A DNA stretch of 64,000 nucleotides from S015-6 sp964384945 (lineage in GTDB: Bacteria > Desulfobacterota > DSWW01). Shown here piece by piece: positions 1 through 7,987 of this stretch. Positions within the stretch are counted from its first letter, which is position 1; each line of letters opens with the position of its first letter. Below the pieces are notes generated by a model. The model was not told where the DNA came from. It searched no databases and was given only the letters and a program-made list of their open reading frames with translations. The stretch lies in NCBI GenBank assembly GCA_964384945.1, contig CAYLMK010000001.1, positions 124,001 to 188,000 of the forward strand, written 5' to 3'. The translations under genes and the position numbers were made by a program.

Positions 1-810
1 GTGGAAGGCCCTGCCGGCGTGGGCAAGACCGATCTCGCCAAGGTTCTGGCCGCCTCCCAGGGCCTCAAGCTCATCCGGCTGCAGTGCTACGAGGGCCTGG
101 ACGAGACCAAGGCCCTCTACGAGTGGGAATATTCCAAGCAGCTGCTCTACACCCAGATCCTCAAGGACAAGATCGCCCAGGCCCTCGATGCGGCCCGCAC
201 CCTCTCCGAGGCGGTGGAGAGGATTGCGACGGAGGACGACGCATTTTTCTCGGAGCGTTTTCTCGTGGCCAGACCCCTGTTGAAGGCGATCCTTTCCGAG
301 GAAATGTCGGTCCTGCTCATCGACGAGGTGGACAAGTCCGACCCGGAGTTCGAGGCCTTTCTCCTCGAAGTGCTGAGCGACTTCCAGGTGAGCATCCCGG
401 AGATAGGCACCCTGAAGGCCCGGCACATCCCGCTGGTGGTCCTGACGAGCAACAGCAGCCGCGAGCTGAGCGATGCGCTGAAGCGCAGATGCTTCTATCT
501 GTATCTCGACTTCCCGTCCGCAGAACAGGAAGCGGCGATTCTGAGGAAGAAGGTGCCGGATCTCGACGATCGGCTCATCCGCCAGGTTGCCGAGGCGGTC
601 GGTTCCATGCGGAAGCTCGATCTCAAGAAGCCTCCCAGCATCGGAGAGAGCCTGGACTGGGCCAGGGCCCTGGTTCTGTTGCACGCGGACCGACTCGGTT
701 CGGAAATCCTTCGGAGGACGCTGCCGACCCTGATCAAGTACCCGGCGGATCGGGAGCGGGTCCTGAAGGAGATGGGAAGGGTGCTCCCTCGCGACGGGAG
801 CGAGGGTTAA
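1..810 (+). CDS. MoxR-family AAA+ ATPase, 5' truncated by window edge
   Basis: This is the C-terminal 269 residues of a MoxR-type AAA+ ATPase. The gene is cut by the window edge, because the first visible residues are already the Walker A loop (GPAGVGKT, visible residues 3-10). Walker B (VLLIDE) lies near residues 104-109, and a sensor-1 region with TSNSSRELSDALKRR lies near 149-164. MoxR ATPases usually act as chaperone-like partners of von Willebrand A proteins to mature or insert metal centres. The next gene, 28 bases downstream on the same strand, is exactly such a VWA (CoxE-like) protein, so the two probably work as a pair. The substrate enzyme is not visible. About 20-40 N-terminal residues are missing to the left. 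Confidence 0.9.
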   Translation: MEGPAGVGKTDLAKVLAASQGLKLIRLQCYEGLDETKALYEWEYSKQLLYTQILKDKIAQALDAARTLSEAVERIATEDDAFFSERFLVARPLLKAILSEEMSVLLIDEVDKSDPEFEAFLLEVLSDFQVSIPEIGTLKARHIPLVVLTSNSSRELSDALKRRCFYLYLDFPSAEQEAAILRKKVPDLDDRLIRQVAEAVGSMRKLDLKKPPSIGESLDWARALVLLHADRLGSEILRRTLPTLIKYPADRERVLKEMGRVLPRDGSEG

Positions 811-838
811 ATCCGCCGCAAAGCCGCATTCGTGAGCC

Positions 839-2221
839 ATGCAGAGAGCCGTCCTCGCATTCGCGAACAACCTGAGGCAGAACGGGATCCGCATCTCCGT
901 CGACGAGGTCTTGAGCGCCCTCGCCGGGATCGAGCGCATCGACCTGGCGAGCAGGACGCAGTTCAAGACGGTGCTCAAGGCCGCATGGATCAAGAGGGCC
1001 GATGACATCGAGGCGTTCGAGCGGCTCTTCGATCTCTTCTTCGGCGGCTTCGCGGCGCCCGACGAGATGCTCTTCGACCCTCTGTCCCGGGGGGGCCTCC
1101 GGGAGGCGGTGCGGGAGGTGCTCGAGCAGGCCGACGGCCTCTTCTCTCCGGAGTTCCGCCGGATGATCCTCGGCGGGATCGCCGCGCTGGCGGCCGCCCT
1201 TCCCGAACTGGCCGCTCGCACGGGCCTGGGAGAAATCCGCTACCCTTTGCAGGGCGCCCATTTCGCACAGAAGATCCGCAAAGAACTCGGCATGGATCGC
1301 TGGCCCGCGGAGACGGAGCATCTGCTCTCCCTGCTCGAGCACAAAGGGGTGGAGGAGGCCGATCGGGCGGCCTTGGGCGCGGAAATCGCCGGGAGGATGC
1401 ACACCCTGGGCGAGATGGTCCGCGAGTTCGTGGGCAGGCAGGCGCAGGCCCTTGTGCGGAAGGCCGACCCGCAGGACCTTCCCCGAGACATCATGGAGAA
1501 GGGCTTTGGTGCTCTCACCCCCTGGGAGATACGGGCCATGCGGGAGGCGATCCGGGAGCTGGTCCAGAAAATACGCGACGAATCCGCGCTCCGCCAGAAA
1601 CGCCGGCGGCGGGGCCGGTTCGATCTCAAACACACCCTTCGAAGAAGCCTGGCCTACGGGGGCGTTCCCCTCGAGGTGGCCTTCCGGAGACGAAAGAAGT
1701 CAAAGACGAGGATCGTGACCCTGTGCGACGTGTCCAGCTCGGTCTGGAACGCCTCGCGGTTCATGCTCCACCTCCTTTACTCTCTCCAGGACCAGTTCGA
1801 CAGGGTCCGGAGTTTTGTCTTCGTCGACCAACTCGCAGAGGTCACGGAGTTCTTCGAGCGGCAGGAGGTCAACGAGGCGATCGAAAGCGCGTTGAAGAAG
1901 GCCGACCTGCCGTACAACCGCTACACGGACTACGGGAGTGTCTTCAAGCAGTTCTTCGAAGAATACATGGACGCGGTCAACCGCAAAACGACCTTCCTCG
2001 TGATCGGAGACGGCAGGAACAATTTCTTCGAGCCCGGGGAGATCTATCTGTCCCGCATACGGTCCCGTGCGCGCCGGACGATCTGGCTCAACCCGGAGAG
2101 CCGGGGGTTCTGGCGGTACGGGGACTCCATGATGCACCGATACGCGAAGCAGTGCGATGAGGTGCGTGAGTGCCGCAACCTCAGGCAGCTCATCGACTTC
2201 GTCAACCAGCTCACTCTCTGA
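839..2221 (+). CDS. VWA-containing CoxE-like protein
   Basis: This 460-residue protein has a C-terminal von Willebrand factor A domain of the CoxE type. The MIDAS metal site is seen as CDVSSSVW near residue 297 (pattern DxSxS). A later GDGRNNFFEPGE segment and a terminal basic/aromatic stretch (RTIWLNPE) are typical of CoxE-like proteins. The N-terminal half is helical and rich in Arg and Glu. CoxE-like proteins partner with MoxR ATPases in maturation of metalloenzymes such as CO dehydrogenase, and the MoxR gene lies directly upstream in the same orientation. No clear Shine-Dalgarno precedes the ATG, so coupling to the upstream gene is possible. The client enzyme is unknown. Confidence 0.88.
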   Translation: MQRAVLAFANNLRQNGIRISVDEVLSALAGIERIDLASRTQFKTVLKAAWIKRADDIEAFERLFDLFFGGFAAPDEMLFDPLSRGGLREAVREVLEQADGLFSPEFRRMILGGIAALAAALPELAARTGLGEIRYPLQGAHFAQKIRKELGMDRWPAETEHLLSLLEHKGVEEADRAALGAEIAGRMHTLGEMVREFVGRQAQALVRKADPQDLPRDIMEKGFGALTPWEIRAMREAIRELVQKIRDESALRQKRRRRGRFDLKHTLRRSLAYGGVPLEVAFRRRKKSKTRIVTLCDVSSSVWNASRFMLHLLYSLQDQFDRVRSFVFVDQLAEVTEFFERQEVNEAIESALKKADLPYNRYTDYGSVFKQFFEEYMDAVNRKTTFLVIGDGRNNFFEPGEIYLSRIRSRARRTIWLNPESRGFWRYGDSMMHRYAKQCDEVRECRNLRQLIDFVNQLTL

Positions 2222-2558
2222 ATAGAGGCTGTCCCGAAACGCCCATCTGCGGCTTTCGGCTCGCCCTTCGTTCCTGGCTCTCGCCGGGACAGGCTCGAAA
2301 TGTCCAAGCTTTGCACCTTTTGCCTTTCAAGCCGGGGGATTGATTCGCTCGCGCTCGCAATACCCCTTCCCTGCAACCGCATTCAATACGTCAGCGAGCC
2401 CAGGAAGCGAAGAGGCCGGGCTGCGGACCCTGTCCCCCAGTCCGATCGGTCCGGGACCCGCTCACCCGTGATTCGATCCGCGAAACAACCGGCCGACTCG
2501 GATCATCCAAGGTTCGAGAAGTCCACGGCGCACAGGCACCGGCAGACAGGAGACGGAC
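2222..2558. repeat. intergenic region with degenerate inverted-repeat element
   Basis: This is a 337-base stretch without a convincing gene. It starts with a near-perfect inverted pair: ggctgtcccg at 2227-2236 and cgggacaggc at 2285-2294. The words between them (acgcccatctgcgg, cgcccttcgttcc) resemble the larger intergenic element at 9501-9702. I read it as a decayed copy of the same repeat family. The remainder up to the AGGAG ribosome binding site of the next gene shows no clear promoter or open frame. Confidence 0.35.
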
Positions 2559-3167
2559 ATGGCGGAACGCACGATCGAGTTCTTCTGGGACGTGGGAAGC
2601 CCTTACACCTACCTCGCCTCGACCCGCATCGAGCAGGTGGCCGATGCATGCAAGGCCCGCCTGCACTGGAGGCCCTTCCTGCTCGGGGGCGTCTTCCGCG
2701 AGACGGGCAACCGGCCTCCCCTGGAGGTCCCGGCCAAGCTCAACTACATGATCGACGACCTGAAGACCTGGGCAGCCCACTACAGGATGCCCTTCCGCTT
2801 TCCCGCCGTGTTCCCGATCAACAGCCTGCTGCCCATGCGGGCCGCCCTGGCAGCCGACCGGCTCGGCAGGGGAAAGGAGTTCGCCGCGGCCCTGATGCGC
2901 GCGTTCTGGAGCGAGGGCAAGGACCCCGGGCAACCCGAAACCCTCCGGGGAATCGCCCGATCGGCCGGTCTGGACGGTGAGACGGTCGTCCGGATGACCC
3001 AGGACGAAGCGATCAAGGAAGGCCTGAAGAGGAATACGGCGGAGGCGGTGGAACGCGGCGCCTTCGGCGCACCCACCTTCTTCGTGGGCAAGAAGATGTT
3101 CTGGGGTCACGACCGGCTGATGCTGCTCGAGGCGTACGTAAAGGGCGAACTCCCCCAGGATCCTTGA
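2559..3167 (+). CDS. DsbA-fold 2-hydroxychromene-2-carboxylate isomerase-like protein
   Basis: This 202-residue protein belongs to the DsbA/kappa-glutathione-transferase fold family that includes 2-hydroxychromene-2-carboxylate isomerase, a step of naphthalene degradation. The N-terminal motif FFWDVGSPYTYLA carries the serine that replaces the redox cysteine in this family. The C-terminal signature GAPTFFVGKKMFWGHDRL is also typical. Being full length with no CxxC, it should act through glutathione-like isomerisation rather than disulfide exchange. The start is supported by AGGAG seven bases before the ATG. No other aromatic-degradation gene is nearby, so its real substrate in this organism is open. 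Confidence 0.85.
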   Translation: MAERTIEFFWDVGSPYTYLASTRIEQVADACKARLHWRPFLLGGVFRETGNRPPLEVPAKLNYMIDDLKTWAAHYRMPFRFPAVFPINSLLPMRAALAADRLGRGKEFAAALMRAFWSEGKDPGQPETLRGIARSAGLDGETVVRMTQDEAIKEGLKRNTAEAVERGAFGAPTFFVGKKMFWGHDRLMLLEAYVKGELPQDP

Positions 3168-3210
3168 CCGGGCCGATCTGAGGACTCCGAATCATCCGCC
3201 TGTCGCCGGT

Positions 3211-3687
3211 TCAGACGCTGGCGCTCACCGGGATCTGCGTGACGATGCCCTGGAGCCGGCCGAGCAGCTCGATGTACCGGGTGAAGTAGGTCTGCGCCAC
3301 CTCGTTCATGATGTAGAAGCCTGCGAGGCAGTCTGACTGAAGAAGCTTCCGAAGCTCCGCCGCATCGATGGCCAGCACCTCCGAGGCGACCGAACACTGT
3401 GCCTCGGCCGTGTACTTGGCCGACCCCAGCAGAGGAGAGAGGCCGAACATTTCTCCCTCTTCGACGCTGCTGATGACGATGCGGAATTCGTCCGGTTTGG
3501 AGGGAAGGCGCAGGAGCACATGGCCGGAGAGAAGAATGTAGGTGAACGCCCCGTCCTCCCCATGGCGGAAGATCGTTTCGTTCTTCGCGTAACTCTTCCG
3601 CTCCGAGAACCGGCTGATTCTCTCGACCTCTTCCATGGTCAGGTTCTTGAGCAGTTCATGCCCCTGGAGGATCTTGGCAACGCTCAT
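3211..3687 (-). CDS. cyclic-nucleotide-binding domain protein without HTH
   Basis: This 158-residue protein is essentially one cNMP-binding beta-roll of the CRP/FNR type. Key pieces are ETIFRHGEDGAFTYILLSGHVLL and EEGEMFGLSPLL, corresponding to the ligand-pocket strands. No helix-turn-helix follows; the C-terminus is a helix ending IVTQIPVSASV. It therefore looks like a sensor module that does not itself bind DNA. I chose the ATG at 3687 because AGGAGG lies six bases upstream. A possible in-frame start at 3732 would sit inside the predicted promoter at 3725-3754. It is convergent with the isomerase gene, with 43 bases between them. The ligand and partner are unknown. Confidence 0.8.
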   Translation of the reverse strand: MSVAKILQGHELLKNLTMEEVERISRFSERKSYAKNETIFRHGEDGAFTYILLSGHVLLRLPSKPDEFRIVISSVEEGEMFGLSPLLGSAKYTAEAQCSVASEVLAIDAAELRKLLQSDCLAGFYIMNEVAQTYFTRYIELLGRLQGIVTQIPVSASV

Positions 3688-3724
3688 CTCTGCCTCCTTT
3701 CTCCTGGTTTCCCTTTCTATAGTC

Positions 3725-3754
3725 ATTATCAATAACTCCTTTTTGCCGGGTCAA
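3725..3754 (-). promoter_or_regulatory. sigma-70-type promoter for the cNMP-binding gene
   Basis: Reading leftward, TTGACC (3749-3754) and GATAAT (3725-3730) are separated by 18 bases. Transcription would begin near 3718, leaving about 30 bases before the ATG at 3687. This placement rules against the upstream in-frame start at 3732. Confidence 0.6.
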
Positions 3755-4085
3755 GGATTTTTTCAGGAGAGGGCCCGGAAACCGAGACGAACGGCTCCGG
3801 TTCCCGGGTTCGGTGACGAATCTACTCGCGGTCTTTTGACGGAATCCAACCACCCCGATCCCTTTTTCCTTGAGGGGACAAGCCAATGCGGAGAGGGAGC
3901 GGGGAGGGTCTCCCAGTGATTGACTGACGTGTACCGAGGGCGGGCGCCGCCCTTTCCGTCGAGAGGGGACGGGACCGGAGCGCCGCGAGAGGTCTGGGGA
4001 AAGGGGCCTTGTCGATCCGAGAGGGGTCTCTGCCGAGGGCAGGCCGGACGGCGGCAGCGGGGAGCCCGGAAATCCAGCGGCCTTG
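3755..4085. other. intergenic region, no gene seen
   Basis: About 330 bases lie between the promoter of the cNMP gene and the 3' end of the lipoprotein gene. Open frames here have no ribosome binding sites and no recognisable motifs. A compact hairpin with a 6-bp stem and 3-base loop is at 3938-3952, but no T-run follows on either strand, so I do not call it a terminator. Nothing else is evident. Confidence 0.4.
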
Positions 4086-4982
4086 TCAGGGAAGTTGTTC
4101 CTCCGGCTCGCCCGCGACGTAGGCGGCCCGGAGTCGGTATTCGGTGGTGTCCTGCCAACTCTCCAGCACGAGGTTCACGGACTGCCCGCGGAGCGGCACG
4201 CATCGGCCGAGATCCAGCACCACCACGTCGTAGCCGGCGCCCGGATTCAGGGAGAGCAGGCTCTCCTCCTCGTCGCCGAGACCAACGATGAGATCTGCGT
4301 CCCCTTCCAGGCTCTCGAGGACGAACTCCATGGAGAGGGCGTCGTCGGGGACCTCGAGCGGGGGAAGGATCTCCGTGGCGCGGCCGTCCGGCGCATGGGG
4401 GTCCAGTACACCCTGCGCCTCGAGGATCACCCTGCCCTGGATGCCGTGAGACCGGCGGACCGCAAGCCGCCAATCGGGTTCTTCCTCTCCGTTGCAGTGG
4501 ACCGGCTCCCCGAGTGGGCTGATCAGGCTCACGAACCAGGGGCTGCCGGCCACACGGTCCTCCTCCCGGCTCTCTTCACTTACCAGGATCTTCTGGGTGC
4601 CTGCGCCCCTGCCGAAGGCGAAATAGCCCGGAGGCGGGTTCTCGGGCCCGAGGACGAGATCCGCCTCGCCGGGGACCGCCTCGAGCCTGGCCTCCATCAA
4701 GGTCAGGTCGAACGGCGCGTTGAATCGGAAGGAAACCCTGCCCGTCTCGCCCTGGCTCGAGCTGTCCGCGAAGCAGCCCTCGACCTCGGGACACCCCGGG
4801 GAATCGGGGGGTGCTTCGGAGTTCGGGCACCAATCGTCCTTCGTCCCGGCGAGGGGGACGAGAGGGAAGACCATCTCCGGCGGTATGTCCCCGGACGGAC
4901 CCTTGTCCAGGCTGCAGCCGAGCCCGGAGAGGAGCGGAACGAGGAGTAGGGCGAGCGCCCTGCTTGCAGCGGTCCAGCGCAT
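4086..4982 (-). CDS. putative lipoprotein with two PPC-like repeats
   Basis: This 298-residue predicted lipoprotein of unknown function starts at 4982, where AGAGGA precedes the ATG. The N-terminus is a signal sequence with a hydrophobic stretch (ALALLLVPLLSG) and a lipobox ending LSGLGC, so the mature protein would be lipid-anchored at Cys 23. Two similar segments, one with GEADLVLGPENPPPGY and one with GDADLIVGLGDEEES, look like repeats of a beta-sandwich similar to bacterial pre-peptidase C-terminal domains. It contains several cysteines (CPEVEGCFAD, HCNGEE). It is divergent from the DciA-like gene. A cell-surface or periplasmic role is inferred from the signal only. Confidence 0.65.
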   Translation of the reverse strand: MRWTAASRALALLLVPLLSGLGCSLDKGPSGDIPPEMVFPLVPLAGTKDDWCPNSEAPPDSPGCPEVEGCFADSSSQGETGRVSFRFNAPFDLTLMEARLEAVPGEADLVLGPENPPPGYFAFGRGAGTQKILVSEESREEDRVAGSPWFVSLISPLGEPVHCNGEEEPDWRLAVRRSHGIQGRVILEAQGVLDPHAPDGRATEILPPLEVPDDALSMEFVLESLEGDADLIVGLGDEEESLLSLNPGAGYDVVVLDLGRCVPLRGQSVNLVLESWQDTTEYRLRAAYVAGEPEEQLP

Positions 4983-5124
4983 GGATCCTCTTGGGGTGGG
5001 GTTCACAGTAGGGTACTGGAATCCCCGAGGGGGTGTCAATGTCGAGGCATGCCGGTTGACTCGTGTGGTTCCGATCGGCACCCTGTGTAGGCAACGCAAG
5101 ACAACCATGTTCGGAGGTCTCATC

Positions 5125-5466
5125 GTGGCCCAAGGCCAGGGGCGCTCCCGGAAGGGTCCGGAGCACATCGGATCGATCCTCGACTCGCTCTTCAAGCAGC
5201 AGGGGATCGAGGAGCCGATCCGGGTGCATCGCGCACTCCTGGACTGGGACCGGCTCGCCGGCCGGGACGTGGCCGGACACGCCAGGGCGGCCTACATCGA
5301 ACACGGCACCCTGATCGTGGAGGTGGACAGCCCGGCCTGGATGCACCGGCTCCAGATGCAGGAGGGGGAACTGCGGGACCGGCTCAACCGGCACTTCGGA
5401 GAGGAGATCATCCGCCGGATCCGGTTCCGGCTCGGCTCGGGGGACGGGGACCCGGATTCCGGGTGA
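5125..5466 (+). CDS. DciA-like DUF721 protein
   Basis: This 113-residue protein matches the DUF721/DciA family. The recognisable parts are the N-terminal IGSILDSLFKQQGIEE helix region, the central WDRLAGRDVAGHARAAYIEHGTLIVEV core, and SPAWMHRLQMQEGELRDRLN near the end. DciA proteins help load the replicative helicase DnaB in bacteria that lack DnaC; dnaB is present in this window at 21304-22641. I chose the GTG at 5125 because GGAGG sits seven bases upstream. An in-frame ATG at 5107 lacks such a site and would make that Shine-Dalgarno part of the coding region. Function as a helicase loader is inferred from the family. Confidence 0.78.
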   Translation: MAQGQGRSRKGPEHIGSILDSLFKQQGIEEPIRVHRALLDWDRLAGRDVAGHARAAYIEHGTLIVEVDSPAWMHRLQMQEGELRDRLNRHFGEEIIRRIRFRLGSGDGDPDSG

Positions 5467-5489
5467 ATCGAGACCGGGGAACCGCGCGA

Positions 5490-6293
5490 TCAGAGCTCCC
5501 AGCGAAAGATGCGCTCCATCTCCTCCGTGTAGCCTCCCCGATCGGCTTCCACGAAAAGCGGCGCCTCGATTGCAAGCCCTTCCCTGCCGCGGCAGACCGC
5601 CTCCACCAGGACCCAGCTTGCCCCTTCCCCGGGCTTCGGATAGACGGGCCTCACGGTCTTGGGCTCGAGGCCGACCGCCCGCAGGCTCGCGACCAGGCCC
5701 GCAAAGCGGCCGGCCGGATAGACCAGGAAGGCCTTGCCCTTCTCCCGCAGAAGGTAGGCCGTCACACCGCACAGGTCCTCGAGGGAGGCGGCGATTTCGT
5801 GCCGGGCCAGGGCCCGCTGCGGATCCGGGTTCGTCCTTCCCGTTTGAAGGCGCCGGTAGGGAGGATTCGATGTGATCCAGTCAAAGGAGCCGCGGGAAAA
5901 CCGCGAGGGGAGATCCTTCAGGTTCGCGCAGAGGATCCCGAAGCGGTCCTCGAGCCCGTTGAGCCGCAGGTTCCTCGCGGCCAGGTCTGCGAGCGCCTCC
6001 TGGACCTCCACCCCGTAGCCGGAGAGGCCTCTTCCCCATTTGGCAAGCAGGATGAGGATCACGCCGCAGCCGGTTCCGATGTCCATGCAGCGGACGGGCC
6101 TGTCGGCCCGGGCAGGCCCCTGCAACCGGGCAACAAAGTGGGCCAGGACCACGGCATCCAGGGAAAACCGGTAGCCCCGCCGCTTCTGCAGGATATGCCC
6201 CCGGCCCACGAGGAGCGGCTCGAGCGTCTCGTCTTTCCTCCGCAGATCCTCCCGGAGCGCGGGGACAACCGGGGGGGGCCGGGCGTCTTCCAT
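5490..6293 (-). CDS. trmN6: TrmN6-like tRNA1(Val) adenine-N6 methyltransferase
   Basis: This 267-residue class I SAM-dependent methyltransferase is of the YfiC/TrmN6 type. Seen features are QKRRGYRFSLDAVVLAHF near residues 36-53, the SAM-binding motif MDIGTGCG at 70-77, and the NPPY catalytic motif at 143-146 that marks amino-group methylases. In Escherichia coli the relative methylates A37 of tRNA1(Val). Its ATG overlaps the TGA of the upstream polyferredoxin gene (ATGA), so the two are translationally coupled and probably share one transcript with the DUF362 gene. That coupling with redox genes is unexplained by the known function. Specificity for tRNA is inferred. Confidence 0.82.
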   Translation of the reverse strand: MEDARPPPVVPALREDLRRKDETLEPLLVGRGHILQKRRGYRFSLDAVVLAHFVARLQGPARADRPVRCMDIGTGCGVILILLAKWGRGLSGYGVEVQEALADLAARNLRLNGLEDRFGILCANLKDLPSRFSRGSFDWITSNPPYRRLQTGRTNPDPQRALARHEIAASLEDLCGVTAYLLREKGKAFLVYPAGRFAGLVASLRAVGLEPKTVRPVYPKPGEGASWVLVEAVCRGREGLAIEAPLFVEADRGGYTEEMERIFRWEL

Positions 6294-7987
6294 CAGATCA
6301 GGCCCTCCCCCTGCTCCGGTGCGTCGCCCGTTCGCTCGGGCTCGGGCAGCTCGAGACGATCCTCTTTCGGCTTGAGAAAGATCCGCTCCCGGTTCAGGGC
6401 TTCCTTGTAAGAGCCCTCCTTGAGACGGATCTCGCCCGCCGGGTAGACGACGATGGCGGCCTCACCGCTCACCGGACAGACGGCCTCGCACATCCCGCAG
6501 CCGTTGCACCGGCTCTCGTCCACGAAGGGGCGCTTGTGGCCCTCCACGGGCCGGAAGACGATCGCATTGTACGGGCAGGCCTCGTCGCAAAGGAGACAGA
6601 GCCGGTCCTTTGCCCAGGCCACGCACGTTTCCCGGAGAATCACCGCCGTCCCGACCTTGGCGTGTTGTCTTTCGATCAACGGCAGGTTGCGGATGGCTCC
6701 GGTCGGACAGATCCTGCCGCAGAGGTTGCACTGCTGCTCGCATCCCGCGAAGCGCATCCTGTGGACCGGCGTGCCCCATCGGACCAGGCCCGTCTCCATG
6801 CCCGAGGCCTGGAGGGTGTGGGTCACGCAGATCCGAAGGCAGGCACCGCAACGGACGCAGGTCGCCAGGAAGTCCTCTTCCGGCAGAGACCCCGGGGGGC
6901 GAAGCGTCCGATCGGTCTTCTTCAGGACGCGCGGGTCGAGCCTCGAAAGCGCGATCCCCATGCTCCCAAGCCCCAGGCCGAAGAAGAAGTGCCTCCTGGA
7001 CACGCCTTCGGGTATCGGCCGGTGCGCGGCAGCAGACGGCCGGGGCCGCAACGAAAAGGAGATCGCCTCCACCGGGCAGACGGCCTGGCAGGACTTGCAC
7101 TGGATGCAGGCGGACGGTCTTGTCTCGAACGGGTCCTCTCCGATCGCCCCCATAGGACAAACGTCCTGGCACCTGCCGCAGGACGTACATGCGGCCGCGA
7201 CGCGTCTCCGTGCGGGGGCCAGCCGCCCGAGAAGCCCCAGCAGGGCTCCCAGGGGACAGATGCTCCTGCACCAGAACCTCCGCGTGAGCAGGCCCGGCAT
7301 GAGAACCGCCGAGAGCAGGATCAGGTTCCCGACGGCTGCCTGGAAACCGGGTTGCGCGTATGCATGGTACGCGAGACCGTACCAGCCCATTTTCTCCGCC
7401 AGCGGCCGGAGGAGGCCGACCGTCCCGTTCGCCGCCCAGATTCCAAGGGGGTAGAAGACGACGGCAAGACTTCGCGTGAGCAGCCCGATCGGGTCCAGGA
7501 CGAGGGGAAGGCCGTTCCGGAGGGCGAGCCCGATCAGCACACAGCCCAAAAGGACCCATTGGAGCCCCGCCGAGGCGAGACGCCCGCCCCTGCGTTCCGG
7601 CCCGTTCTCGGGGGAGGAAGTCTGCCTCTGCGGGTCCGGTCGCCGCCCGGGAGTCCCGCGCCGCTGCCCTGCGCTGCCCAGAACATGATCCACCGCATCG
7701 ATGCAAAACCCCAGCGGGCAGACATAAGCGCAGAAGATCCTGCCCCAGACCATTCCCGCGACGATCATCGCCAGTGCGAGCCAGATGAACTGCCGGGTCC
7801 CGGTTAGGGCGGCGAGAGAGTGCAGAGGGTCCAGGTCGAGAAAGAGCCGATACGGTATCCAGGACCGCCAGGGGTGATGCATGGCGACAAAGAGGAAAAG
7901 GAAGACGGCGAAGCTCAGCGACTGAAGGAGCCACTTTTTCCGGCGGCTGCCTCCCGGGAGGCTTGCTTCCGAGGCGACCCGCTTCAC
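6293..7987 (-). CDS. NapH/NapG-like membrane polyferredoxin fusion
   Basis: This 564-residue iron-sulfur membrane protein appears to fuse two usually separate types. Residues 1-260 hold several membrane segments with NapH-like cysteine motifs (FCAYVCPLGFC at 85-95 and FWCRSICPLG at 238-247). Two 4Fe-4S motifs follow (C267/270/273/277 and C294/297/300/304). A twin-arginine-like SRRHFFFGLGLG segment lies at 330-341. A NapG-like part then carries further clusters (C377-387, C416-427, C464-471, C494-504). It probably passes electrons between the quinone pool and periplasmic or cytoplasmic partners. The GTG start at 7987 overlaps the TGA of DUF362 (GTGA). The exact partner is unknown. Confidence 0.85.
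   Translation of the reverse strand: MKRVASEASLPGGSRRKKWLLQSLSFAVFLFLFVAMHHPWRSWIPYRLFLDLDPLHSLAALTGTRQFIWLALAMIVAGMVWGRIFCAYVCPLGFCIDAVDHVLGSAGQRRGTPGRRPDPQRQTSSPENGPERRGGRLASAGLQWVLLGCVLIGLALRNGLPLVLDPIGLLTRSLAVVFYPLGIWAANGTVGLLRPLAEKMGWYGLAYHAYAQPGFQAAVGNLILLSAVLMPGLLTRRFWCRSICPLGALLGLLGRLAPARRRVAAACTSCGRCQDVCPMGAIGEDPFETRPSACIQCKSCQAVCPVEAISFSLRPRPSAAAHRPIPEGVSRRHFFFGLGLGSMGIALSRLDPRVLKKTDRTLRPPGSLPEEDFLATCVRCGACLRICVTHTLQASGMETGLVRWGTPVHRMRFAGCEQQCNLCGRICPTGAIRNLPLIERQHAKVGTAVILRETCVAWAKDRLCLLCDEACPYNAIVFRPVEGHKRPFVDESRCNGCGMCEAVCPVSGEAAIVVYPAGEIRLKEGSYKEALNRERIFLKPKEDRLELPEPERTGDAPEQGEGLI

Noticed and set aside
3938..3952. GC-rich hairpin as a terminator
   Set aside because: Stem of six with no T-run on either side and no gene ending close by.
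4576..5772. Leftward open frame across the DciA-like gene
   Set aside because: Composition is Arg/Gly/Pro-rich without motifs, and it overlaps three better supported genes.
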